Shown one piece after another: positions 1-6,364 of a DNA stretch of 19,786 nucleotides (the stretch's first letter is position 1; each line of letters starts with the position of its first letter). Origin of the DNA: an uncultured bacterium. GTDB taxonomy: Bacteria > Pseudomonadota > Gammaproteobacteria > Burkholderiales > Burkholderiaceae_E. A program made the position numbers and the translations under genes. Under the pieces are notes generated by a model that was not told where the DNA came from, made no database searches, and worked only from the letters and a program-made list of their open reading frames with translations. The stretch is taken from assembly GCA_903864485.1 (NCBI GenBank), contig CAIPGD010000241.1:1-19786 (forward strand), written 5' to 3'.

Positions 1-48
1 CGGCACCGGCATCGGCATCGGCATCGGCATCGGCATCGGCATCGTCCA
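1..48 (+). repeat. Hexanucleotide tandem repeat (CGGCAT)6 with degenerate ends
   Basis: Six perfect CGGCAT units occupy 7–42. They are flanked by one-mismatch CGGCAC at 1–6 and degenerate CGTCCA at 43–48. The unit is a multiple of three, so copy-number change would lengthen or shorten an Ala-Ser tail at the C-terminus of the upstream protein without shifting its frame. The array may extend beyond the left edge. Confidence 0.9.
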
Positions 49-68
49 TCGCAATCGGCGTCCGCTGA
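1..68 (+). CDS. 3' end of a gene cut by the window edge; probable malonate decarboxylase subunit (mdcE-like by position)
   Basis: The frame starting at base 3 is open to the left edge and stops at TGA 66–68, three bases before the mdcG start. Only the last 21 codons are visible. They encode an alternating Ala-Ser tail followed by a short hydrophobic end (S-I-A-I-G-V-R). Nothing in this tail identifies a family. In mdc operons that I recall, the gene directly before mdcG encodes the gamma subunit MdcE, so that is the positional guess. The other two + frames read Gly-Ile or Arg-His repeats and do not end in step with mdcG. Extent and direction are fairly sure; identity is weak. Confidence 0.5.
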   Translation, partial: APASASASASASASSIAIGVR

Positions 69-71
69 GCC

Positions 72-725
72 ATGATCGACCTTCAGCGCAACGTCTTGGT
101 GTGGCTCACCGCCCCCGGCTGGGATCGGGTCCTTGCCAGTGACTGGAATGTGCAGGCGCTCAGCATCCTGCACCACTGGGCGTTGCGGGCTCTGCCGCTG
201 GTCGTTTGCCGGCAACGTGTCGAGAATTCCCCGCCGACGATCAGCCTCGGACTTCCAGCCCCTTCTGTTTGGGATCGACGCAAACTCGCGCTCGAAGTGA
301 CGCCCATTGAGGTGGGCCGCGTTGGACGGTTTCCAAGTTTCGAACAATTTGAACAATTCCAACAATTCAAACAACTTGAATCATGCGAGGCCTTCATCGC
401 CGCGATCAACGAAATCCGCTTCAATGACCCGGGTTTTGAAGGATCGATTCAGGTCTATGGTTCGTTCGGATGGGAGACCTTAACGGGCATGAGTTATGTG
501 CGCCCCAGCTCGGATTTGGATTTGCGTGTTGAGGTGCCTGATCACGAAACGGCGGCAGCGGTCGCTCGGGCATTGAATGCGCTGCAACTGCCAATGCGGG
601 TGGATGGTGAACTCGCGTTCCCCGACGGAAGTGCGATCGCCTGGCGTGAATACCTCCAATGGGTCGAAGGTAAAGTGGATCGCATGCTGGTTAAAAGTCG
701 AACCTCGGTCGGTTTCATCGCATGA
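72..725 (+). CDS. mdcG: Malonate decarboxylase holo-ACP synthase MdcG (phosphoribosyl-dephospho-CoA transferase)
   Basis: MdcG transfers the 2'-(5''-triphosphoribosyl)-3'-dephospho-CoA group onto the acyl carrier subunit MdcC, making it active for malonate decarboxylation in the cytoplasm. The 217-residue product has the usual family length. It shows a nucleotidyltransferase-like core: G-S-F-G-W-E at 130–135, then S-S-D-L-D-L-R at 146–152 with the two expected metal-binding aspartates (148, 150), and a conserved D-G-S-A-I-A-W-R-E stretch near 185–193. The ATG at 72 follows the upstream stop by three bases, and the gene overlaps mdcB by four bases (ATGA), so translation is probably coupled. 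No good Shine-Dalgarno sequence precedes it. A glutamine/phenylalanine-rich repeat at about 90–102 lies between the N-terminal and catalytic parts and looks like a variable linker. Confidence 0.9.
   Translation: MIDLQRNVLVWLTAPGWDRVLASDWNVQALSILHHWALRALPLVVCRQRVENSPPTISLGLPAPSVWDRRKLALEVTPIEVGRVGRFPSFEQFEQFQQFKQLESCEAFIAAINEIRFNDPGFEGSIQVYGSFGWETLTGMSYVRPSSDLDLRVEVPDHETAAAVARALNALQLPMRVDGELAFPDGSAIAWREYLQWVEGKVDRMLVKSRTSVGFIA
342..377 (+). repeat. 9-base in-frame tandem repeat inside mdcG (4 units)
   Basis: Four successive 9-mers, gaacaattt, gaacaattc, caacaattc and aaacaactt, encode E-Q-F, E-Q-F, Q-Q-F and K-Q-L. The block is strikingly AT-rich against the surrounding gene. It keeps frame, so unit loss or gain would only change the linker length of MdcG. 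Confidence 0.85.
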
Positions 726-1645
726 TGATTGAGCCCGGACGCCTGGCCGTTCAGCCATCTTTCATTCAAATTTCTCGGGGCGCGGTGCGTGCGTTGTATG
801 CGGAGCTCGCGCTCGAACCCAAGCCAGGCCTGGTCTCCTACCGGGACAATGGCAGTCATGCCGACATGAACGCGAGCACGTTTTTCAAGAGTCTTTTTGC
901 ACTACGTTTTTTTTTTCGGGAGGTTGTTCGCGCGGGCGCGGAGGCTTGTTCGCTTGCGGAATTGCAGTCGCTCGGATTGCGTGCAGAGGCCCGAATGCTC
1001 AAGGCGACTGGCGGAATCAACACCCATCGGGGAGCGATTTTTTCGCTAGGCCTGCTCTGCGCCGCTGGGGGATTGTTGGCCGCCCGGCGATCAAGTTTGG
1101 GCGCGGGTCATTTGCGCGAGACGCTCCTGAATCAATGGGGCGAGGCCTTGCGATTACGAGCGGCGCAGGCCCGTCGTTCGAGCGCTTTATTCACCGGCCA
1201 ACTAAGCAACGGGCAACGCGTTGCCCAGCGGTTCCAACTCCGAAATGCCCATGAGGAAGCCGCGCAGGCGTTTCCAACCCTCTTTGATGTGGCCTTACCT
1301 GCATTGCAAGAAGCGATTGCATGTGGAATGCCACCGCGTGCTGCGAAAGTGCACTGCCTATTCGCCACCATGTCCGCATTGGACGACACCAACTTGGCGC
1401 ATCGTGGTGGTCTTGAAGCGATCGATTTTGTGAAGGGGCGAGCGACTGGCTTTATCCAATCAGGGAGTATCTGGCAGGGTGATTGGCTAACACAGGCACG
1501 GCATATTCATGCCGAATTTGTCGAGCGCCGACTGTCCCCAGGTGGCGCAGCAGACATGCTTGCATGTGCCTGTTGGATCCACGAGATGCAAGGGTTAGCG
1601 GGTCAAGATTTCGCCGAACCACAGCAGACCCCTTCACCGTTGTGA
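722..1645 (+). CDS. mdcB: Triphosphoribosyl-dephospho-CoA synthase MdcB (CitG family)
   Basis: MdcB makes the prosthetic-group precursor 2'-(5''-triphosphoribosyl)-3'-dephospho-CoA from ATP and dephospho-CoA; MdcG then attaches it to the carrier protein. The 307-residue product has the CitG-family hallmarks in order: L-E-P-K-P-G-L-V at 31–38 followed by N-G-S-H-A-D-M at 43–49, A-T-G-G-I-N-T-H-R-G-A-I-F at 95–107, and D-D-T-N-L-A-H-R-G-G at 221–230. ATG 722 overlaps the mdcG stop; ATG 725 is an equally possible start one codon later. The 3' end overlaps the mdcH GTG start (GTGA). A T10 run at 907–916 encodes three phenylalanines. The gene seems lower in GC than the housekeeping genes further right. 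Confidence 0.93.
   Translation: MMIEPGRLAVQPSFIQISRGAVRALYAELALEPKPGLVSYRDNGSHADMNASTFFKSLFALRFFFREVVRAGAEACSLAELQSLGLRAEARMLKATGGINTHRGAIFSLGLLCAAGGLLAARRSSLGAGHLRETLLNQWGEALRLRAAQARRSSALFTGQLSNGQRVAQRFQLRNAHEEAAQAFPTLFDVALPALQEAIACGMPPRAAKVHCLFATMSALDDTNLAHRGGLEAIDFVKGRATGFIQSGSIWQGDWLTQARHIHAEFVERRLSPGGAADMLACACWIHEMQGLAGQDFAEPQQTPSPL
907..916 (+). repeat. T10 homopolymer within mdcB
   Basis: Ten consecutive T residues span the last base of an Arg codon and three Phe codons (residues 62–65 of MdcB). Homopolymers of this length can slip in replication or transcription. A one-base change here would truncate MdcB early and uncouple mdcH. Confidence 0.9.
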
Positions 1646-2553
1646 GTTACGCCTTAATTTTTGCTGGGCAAGGCAACCAGCACCCGCAAATGATGCCGTG
1701 GCTGGATCTGGCGCTAAACCCATCGGCCGCGCTCCGCGAAATGGAGCAAATGGTGGGTGCTGCCTGGCGCACGACTCTTGCAAATCAAGCGCTGCGCAGC
1801 AAAGGGGGTTTTGCCCAGCCATTGGTGGTTGGTACCGCATTGGCAGCCTGGGCGGTACTCAAACCCCTGTTGCCGCGCCCGCCCACTTTGGTCGCGGGTT
1901 ATAGCGTTGGAGAGTTGGCGGCTTTCGCCAGTGCTGGCGTGATTTCGGTCGAGACAGCGATGGGTCTTGCCACGATTCGGGCCGACTGGATGGACCGTTC
2001 GGTTCGAGGACAGAAAAGCGGCCTACTGTCGATTTCTGGTTTGGCTGTTCGTTCTGTTCTGGAGCAATTCCCGAGGCTCCACTGCGCAATCGTGATCGAC
2101 TACGACCACGCTATTTTTGGAGCTTTGAGCAATGACCTCGACCAGGCCCAAACTGGATTGGCGGACACAAGTGCCATTTGTAAAACGCTTGCGATTGATG
2201 TGGCATCGCACACGCCCTTGATGGCCGATGCGTCCGAAGGATTTTCGGCGGCGCTTTTAGAACTGCCTTTTCAACCGCCTGAGTTTTCGATCGTTCTGAA
2301 TTCCCGTGCGATGGTCGGACGTCGGGTCAGTGAATTGAAAACGGCACTGGGCGCGCAACTATGCACGACGATTGACTGGGCGGCCTGCATGGACGTCATT
2401 GCCGAGCGCGGTGTTCATTGCATTCTTGAGATCGGTCCCAATAGTGCGCTGGCCAGCCTTTGGAATCGCAGGCACCCAACGATTCCCGCGCGTTCAATCG
2501 AAGAGTTTAAAAACCCTCAAGGGGCCGCTATGTGGGTCCAGAGTCACGCTTGA
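1642..2553 (+). CDS. mdcH: Malonate decarboxylase epsilon subunit MdcH (malonyl-CoA:ACP transacylase)
   Basis: MdcH is an FabD-like acyltransferase. It primes the Mdc carrier protein by moving a malonyl group from malonyl-CoA onto the dephospho-CoA arm. From the GTG at 1642 the protein has 303 residues, close to FabD/MdcH length. It opens with the typical F-A-G-Q-G-N-Q (8–14), carries the nucleophile motif G-Y-S-V-G with Ser88, and has a plausible catalytic His190 in A-S-H-T-P-L-M. The open frame reaches back to 1483, but that stretch lies inside mdcB and is unlike the family. The GTG overlaps the mdcB stop as GTGA, which fits coupled translation. This is the last gene of the mdc run here: 25 bases later moaC ends on the other strand. 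Other mdc genes (transporter, regulator) must lie outside the window. Confidence 0.9.
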   Translation: MSYALIFAGQGNQHPQMMPWLDLALNPSAALREMEQMVGAAWRTTLANQALRSKGGFAQPLVVGTALAAWAVLKPLLPRPPTLVAGYSVGELAAFASAGVISVETAMGLATIRADWMDRSVRGQKSGLLSISGLAVRSVLEQFPRLHCAIVIDYDHAIFGALSNDLDQAQTGLADTSAICKTLAIDVASHTPLMADASEGFSAALLELPFQPPEFSIVLNSRAMVGRRVSELKTALGAQLCTTIDWAACMDVIAERGVHCILEIGPNSALASLWNRRHPTIPARSIEEFKNPQGAAMWVQSHA

Positions 2554-2566
2554 TCGTTCATCGCGA

Positions 2567-2591
2567 GGTGGCGTGAACCTACCCCGCCACC
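2567..2591. terminator. Possible stem-loop between convergent mdcH and moaC
   Basis: GGTGGCG at 2567–2573 pairs perfectly with CGCCACC at 2585–2591 across an 11-base loop. It sits between the two converging stop codons and runs into the end of moaC. There is no T-run on either side, so it is not a canonical intrinsic terminator; it could serve as a 3'-end hairpin for both transcripts. Confidence 0.3.
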
Positions 2592-3055
2592 CAGTCTCCC
2601 GACTTGCCCCCGTGCTTTTCCAGCAAGCGCACGTCCGTGATGACCATTCCGCGGTCCGCCGCTTTGCACATGTCATAAATCGTGAGCAGGCCGACCTGAA
2701 CGGCGCAGAGGGCTTCCATTTCGACGCCGGTTTTTCCTGTGCATTCGGCCGTGGCGGTGCAGTGAACCGAGTGGTTATTTGTATCGACTTCAAATTCGAC
2801 CGCGACGCGGGTCAGCGCGATCGGATGGCAGAGCGGGATCAGGTCTGAGGTTCGCTTGGCGCCCTGAATCGCGGCGATTCGGGCGATGCCGATGACGTCA
2901 CCCTTCTTGGCGTTGCCCTGCGTAATCAATGCCAACGTTTCGGGTTGCATCACGATCGTGCCGTGCGCGAGCGCGACCCGATGGGTCGGGTCTTTGCCGT
3001 GAATATCGACCATATGCGCGTGGCCAGCGGCATCGAAGTGGGTGAGTGGTTTCAT
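2579..3055 (-). CDS. moaC: Cyclic pyranopterin monophosphate synthase MoaC
   Basis: MoaC converts the MoaA product 3',8-cyclo-7,8-dihydro-GTP to cyclic pyranopterin monophosphate, the first stable intermediate of molybdenum cofactor synthesis. The 158-residue product matches the family end to end: F-D-A-A-G-H-A-H-M-V-D-I near the start, K-K-G-D-V-I-G-I-A-R-I-A-A-I-Q-G-A-K with the conserved lysine, L-I-P-L-C-H-P-I, G-V-E-M-E-A-L with the two active-site glutamates, and Y-D-M-C-K-A with the Asp and Lys. No key residue is missing. It converges on mdcH and is divergent from the M48 protease gene. It is a lone mo-cofactor gene here. Confidence 0.97.
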   Translation of the reverse strand: MKPLTHFDAAGHAHMVDIHGKDPTHRVALAHGTIVMQPETLALITQGNAKKGDVIGIARIAAIQGAKRTSDLIPLCHPIALTRVAVEFEVDTNNHSVHCTATAECTGKTGVEMEALCAVQVGLLTIYDMCKAADRGMVITDVRLLEKHGGKSGDWVAG

Positions 3056-3105
3056 CAGGGCTTCCGCGGTTGGGGATGCAAGGCGTTATGGGGAGTGGTG
3101 TTTGG

Positions 3106-3129
3106 ATCGCTTCGGTGAAGCGTAGCGAT
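3106..3129. promoter_or_regulatory. Nested inverted repeats in the moaC–M48 protease intergenic region
   Basis: CGCTTC (3108–3113) and GAAGCG (3117–3122) form a perfect six-base inverted repeat around GGT. A second pair, ATCGCT (3106–3111) and AGCGAT (3124–3129), overlaps it, so two mutually exclusive hairpins are possible. A TATCAT hexamer at 3136–3141 resembles a sigma-70 -10 box on the + strand, but no good -35 lies 16–18 bases upstream. The region could be an operator or leader hairpin for either divergent gene. Confidence 0.35.
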
Positions 3130-3147
3130 TTTCTCTATCATGTGTTG

Positions 3148-4737
3148 ATGAGCACGTGCCATCGTTCGACTGGTGGGTCGAAGAAGAATTTGCCCGGCGC
3201 CATGCTGGCCACGGCCGGGATCACGCGAGCGATGTGTTTGCCATTCATGGTTGGCGCGCTGTTACTCGGCGGCCCCTTAAATTCTGCTGTGATGGCCCAG
3301 GCGGTCCCCGCAGCCCCCGCGCTAGGCGCCAATTTGCCCCGATTGGGCGATGCTGGGGGAGAAGATCTTTCGCCTCTGGCCGAGCAGCGCTTGGGTGAAA
3401 TGGCCATGCGCGAGGTGCGTCGCGATCCCGATTACCTCGATGATCCTGAGGTGAACGATTGGCTTGGTCAGTTTGGTCAGCGTCTGGTGGGTTCGGTACC
3501 CGGCGGCGTGCTGGGCCAGGATTTTGAGTTTTTTGCAATCCGGGATCGGTCGCTGAATGCCTTTGCCCTGCCTGGTGGGTTTATCGGGGTGCATACGGGT
3601 CTTTTATTGACCGTGGCCAACGAGAGCGAGTTGGCGTCGGTGCTCGGCCATGAGATTGGCCATGTTACGCAGCGTCATATCGCACGCACGATTGCTCAAC
3701 AGCGCCAGGCGGCACCGATGGCAATTGCCGCCCTCGCGCTTGCAGTGCTGGCTGCGCGCTCAAGCCCCAATGCGGCGATGGGAATGGGTTCGCTGGGCGG
3801 TACTCTGGTGCAGTCCAAGATGCTGTCGTTCTCGCGTGATGCCGAGCGTGAGGCTGACCGGGTTGGTTTTGAGACGCTGCGAAATGCAGGTTTCGATCCG
3901 AGCGCGTCGGCGATGTTTTTCACCCGCCTGCAGCAGGCAACCCGGGCTTATGACAGTCCAGCCGCCCCGGCCTATTTGCGTTCGCACCCGCTCACCAGCG
4001 AGCGGATCGCGGACATGCAGGCGCGTTCGCTCGGCTTTGCACCACTTGCACTCGCCAATGCGCCGAGCTTTTTTATGGTGCGGGCGCGGGCGCGAGCGCT
4101 GCAGGATCCAAGCGTCGATGGCCTGCGAGGTTCGGCGACATTTTTCGAGCGGTCGCTTGAGGATCGTTCCATGCCCGAGCTAGCCGCCTGGTACGGCCTT
4201 GCGCTCGTTGCAGCCACTCAGCGCAATTTTGCGGTGGTCCCGAAGTTTTTAAGCAATGCCCGATCGGTGGCGCCCGGGGGCGCGCATCCCTGGCTCGATC
4301 GCCTGGAGATCGACGCCCGGCTGGACTCTGGGGACGCGCCGGGAGCGACCGCGCTGGCCCGGGCGGCGCGCGTCCGATATCCGGATATTCGGGCGATTGC
4401 GTATGCGGAGGCTCGAGCGCTTTTGGTCGCTGACCAACCGCAGCAGGCGATTGAACGTTTGAGCGATGCCACCGCGCGCTGGCCTGGTGACCCGCATTTA
4501 TGGGAGCAGTTGTCGCGCGCTTACGGAGCCCTCGGGCAACGTGCCCTTGCGCATCGGGCGGCCGGTGAAGCCGCCATCGTGCGGCGTGCATGGCAGAGCG
4601 CGTTTGAGCAATTTCGCCTCGCACAGCGGGCGGGCGACGCAGATTTTATTTCCGCGTCGATGATTGACGCGCGGTTTCGAATGGTCGAGGCCGAGGCGCT
4701 GCGCGAACGTGCCGAGATGGGTCGACAGGCGCGCTAA
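3148..4737 (+). CDS. Periplasmic M48 metalloprotease with probable TPR-like C-terminal half (BepA/YfgC type)
   Basis: In E. coli, BepA is a zinc protease and chaperone that helps outer-membrane protein and LptD assembly in the periplasm; this is a probable relative. From ATG 3148 the product has 529 residues. A signal-peptide-like segment at about 29–52 ends in A-V-M-A-Q-A. The M48 domain has H-E-I-G-H at 168–172, the third zinc ligand in E-R-E-A-D (Glu235), and S-H-P-L-T-S-E-R (about 279–286) with a histidine like the regulatory one in BepA. The remaining ~230 residues are Ala/Arg/Leu-rich and helical looking, as in TPR repeats. The open frame extends to 3046 inside moaC, which is unlikely. 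ATG 3202 would give a shorter, cleaner signal peptide (511 residues). Neither start has a good Shine-Dalgarno sequence. Its stop overlaps that of the next, convergent gene. Confidence 0.88.
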   Translation: MSTCHRSTGGSKKNLPGAMLATAGITRAMCLPFMVGALLLGGPLNSAVMAQAVPAAPALGANLPRLGDAGGEDLSPLAEQRLGEMAMREVRRDPDYLDDPEVNDWLGQFGQRLVGSVPGGVLGQDFEFFAIRDRSLNAFALPGGFIGVHTGLLLTVANESELASVLGHEIGHVTQRHIARTIAQQRQAAPMAIAALALAVLAARSSPNAAMGMGSLGGTLVQSKMLSFSRDAEREADRVGFETLRNAGFDPSASAMFFTRLQQATRAYDSPAAPAYLRSHPLTSERIADMQARSLGFAPLALANAPSFFMVRARARALQDPSVDGLRGSATFFERSLEDRSMPELAAWYGLALVAATQRNFAVVPKFLSNARSVAPGGAHPWLDRLEIDARLDSGDAPGATALARAARVRYPDIRAIAYAEARALLVADQPQQAIERLSDATARWPGDPHLWEQLSRAYGALGQRALAHRAAGEAAIVRRAWQSAFEQFRLAQRAGDADFISASMIDARFRMVEAEALRERAEMGRQAR

Positions 4738-5387
4738 GCGGGCGAACCCGGGTGATCCATCGAGGAGCTCTGCCGGGGCTGGCGCACGAAGCCAAACTCG
4801 AGCGCCGCTGACTGAGTGAAGGGCGTCAGGGGAAGAGGCTCTGAGTGCCCCCGAAAACGGACCCGAACGGCGGACCCCGTCGAATCGCAGGAGCCGCCGA
4901 CTTCCATCGGATCATCGCCCTCCACGGGGCCATCGCCGTCATTGACCTGATCTAAGAGAGCCGCCAGCTGACGATCGTCGATCGCACCCGGTCCGAGGTC
5001 GGTTTGGGCCCAGACCACGCCGTCCGCGTCGACCCCGAGTCGCTCGACCCGGCTGGCGATCTCTCCGGTGTGCGCGACCAATACGACGCCATCGGGTTGG
5101 GGGGCCAGTCGCCAGATATTAGGGGCGAGTTCGAGGTCGACAAATACCCGTTGCGGGCCGTTCTGGAAAAACCAAGAGCCGTCATCCAGACAGGCATAGT
5201 TTCTGGCAATGAAATCAATCAGGGCTTCGTGACGGATCGGGTCGCCGCGCCCGTCGCGGATCGGATCGAACCCGGGTGCGCCGCGATCAACCAGGCGCCA
5301 GGCGCCTCGGCGGTCGAGAAAGAGCCAGCCCCACGCAGCCGGTACGTTGGGCCAGCGCGCTTTGGCTTGTAAGACACGTTCATCCAT
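4734..5387 (-). CDS. Conserved protein of unknown function (I recall the family as DUF2946)
   Basis: The 217-residue protein begins M-D-E-R-V-L-Q-A-K-A-R-W-P-N-V-P and later has G-W-L-F-L-D-R-R-G-W-type and W-F-F-Q-N-G-P-Q-R-V-F-V stretches, which I recall from a betaproteobacterial family labelled DUF2946; the number is from memory. There is no signal peptide, membrane segment or catalytic motif that I recognise. The residues at about 145–175 are acidic and Gly/Ser-rich, likely a flexible linker. ATG 5387 lies inside the end of the yheT-like gene (8-base overlap), so the two are translationally coupled; ATG 5393 and TTG 5396 are alternatives. The 3' end overlaps the M48 gene by four bases with complementary stop codons (TAG/TAA). 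Position suggests co-expression with the hydrolase. I assign no function. Confidence 0.8.
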   Translation of the reverse strand: MDERVLQAKARWPNVPAAWGWLFLDRRGAWRLVDRGAPGFDPIRDGRGDPIRHEALIDFIARNYACLDDGSWFFQNGPQRVFVDLELAPNIWRLAPQPDGVVLVAHTGEIASRVERLGVDADGVVWAQTDLGPGAIDDRQLAALLDQVNDGDGPVEGDDPMEVGGSCDSTGSAVRVRFRGHSEPLPLTPFTQSAALEFGFVRQPRQSSSMDHPGSPA

Positions 5388-6360
5388 GGCCATCAAGGAA
5401 ATTCAACACGCGATGAGGCAGCCAGCTTAGGGTGTCCCCCAAGCCCTTGGCATCATTGGCTCGACCGGGAAATCCGACATGCCCTCCGTCCGCAGGGTAC
5501 TCCAGGGTCACGGTTGAGGAAACTTCGGTTTGGCTAGCGAGCGCGAAGGCGGGAAGAAACGGGTCATTGCGGGCGTTGATCACTAGCAGGGGCAGGGTGA
5601 CCCCGCTGAGCCATTGTTTGCAAGAAGAACGGGCGTAGTAATCGTGGGCATCCCGAAAACCATGAAGCGGTGCGGTGACCGCATCGTCGAATTCAACAAA
5701 CGAGCGGGCATTGACCGCTTTGGATCCGTCGATTAAGCCCGGATGCAGCTTGGCGAGTTTTTGGGCCTTGACCCGGAGCGTGCGCAGAAACGATTCGGCG
5801 TACAGGCGCGCGAAGCCATTGGCGAGGGCTTCAGCCCCTGCGGCGAGGTCTTGAGGGGCGGAAATGACTGCGGCTGAATCGACCCAGCGCGCGGCATCAT
5901 CGCCGCGCCTGCCCGCCCATTTGGCGAGCGCATTGCCGCCCAGTGAGATGCCCACCGCGTGCAGAGTGGCGGAGCCCGCGAGGGTGTGCATGCGCTTGAG
6001 GATCCAGTCGATTTCGTGGTCGTCGCCTGAGTGATAGGCGCGTGGCAGGCGGTTCTCGAGGCCACCACAGCCTCGAAAATGAACCACTGCGCCGCGCCAG
6101 CCCCGGCGTAGGAGGGCCGCCATGAACGAGCGCGAATAGTGCGACCGGGAATCGCCTTCAAGTCCATGGAACAGCACTACGAGGGGTGCGTTTGACTTTG
6201 GAGTGTCGACGAAATCCACCGCAATCTGATCGCCATCAGGCGTTTCCCAGGTTTCGCGACGGTAGGCGATGGCGGGTCGGGGGGCAATGCGGGCCGACCA
6301 GATGGTTTGGGAGTGCCCGTTGGGAAGCCAGGCGGGTGCGCGATAAGTTCCGGGTTTCAG
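5380..6360 (-). CDS. yheT: YheT-family alpha/beta hydrolase, probable CTG start
   Basis: This is a serine alpha/beta hydrolase of the YheT/ABHD1-3 type; substrates of the bacterial proteins are not established. Counting from CTG 6360 it has 326 residues, normal for the family. Nucleophile motif G-I-S-L-G-G-N places Ser139, with Asp266 in N-A-R-N-D-P and His294 in D-G-G-H-V-G-F; F-H-G-L-E-G (about 65–70) precedes them. Starting at GTG 6219 would lose 47 residues that include the family's N-terminal signature Y-R-A-P-A-W-L-P-N-G-H-S-Q-T-I-W. That frame has no ATG, GTG or TTG between 6219 and the waaF 3' end, but CTG 6360 follows an AAGGA eight bases upstream, four bases after the waaF stop. Downstream it overlaps the unknown gene by eight bases. 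Confidence 0.88.
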   Translation of the reverse strand: MKPGTYRAPAWLPNGHSQTIWSARIAPRPAIAYRRETWETPDGDQIAVDFVDTPKSNAPLVVLFHGLEGDSRSHYSRSFMAALLRRGWRGAVVHFRGCGGLENRLPRAYHSGDDHEIDWILKRMHTLAGSATLHAVGISLGGNALAKWAGRRGDDAARWVDSAAVISAPQDLAAGAEALANGFARLYAESFLRTLRVKAQKLAKLHPGLIDGSKAVNARSFVEFDDAVTAPLHGFRDAHDYYARSSCKQWLSGVTLPLLVINARNDPFLPAFALASQTEVSSTVTLEYPADGGHVGFPGRANDAKGLGDTLSWLPHRVLNFLDGHG

Positions 6361-6364
6361 GGGG

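Noticed and set aside
1483..1641. The 5' extension of the mdcH frame into mdcB.
   Set aside because: The added residues are cysteine/arginine-rich and unlike the family; the F-A-G-Q-G start motif directly follows GTG 1642.
3046..3147. The 5' extension of the M48 protease frame into the moaC 5' end.
   Set aside because: It overlaps the moaC start and precedes a good signal peptide, so a downstream ATG is much more likely.
4073..4624. A 183-codon - strand frame inside the M48 protease gene.
   Set aside because: The product is Arg/Pro/Ala-rich, typical of a shadow frame, and lies entirely within a convincing coding region.
4739..4750. CGGG-CGAA-CCCG hairpin after the M48 protease stop.
   Set aside because: The stem has only four pairs, there is no T-run, and it lies inside the coding sequence of the convergent gene.
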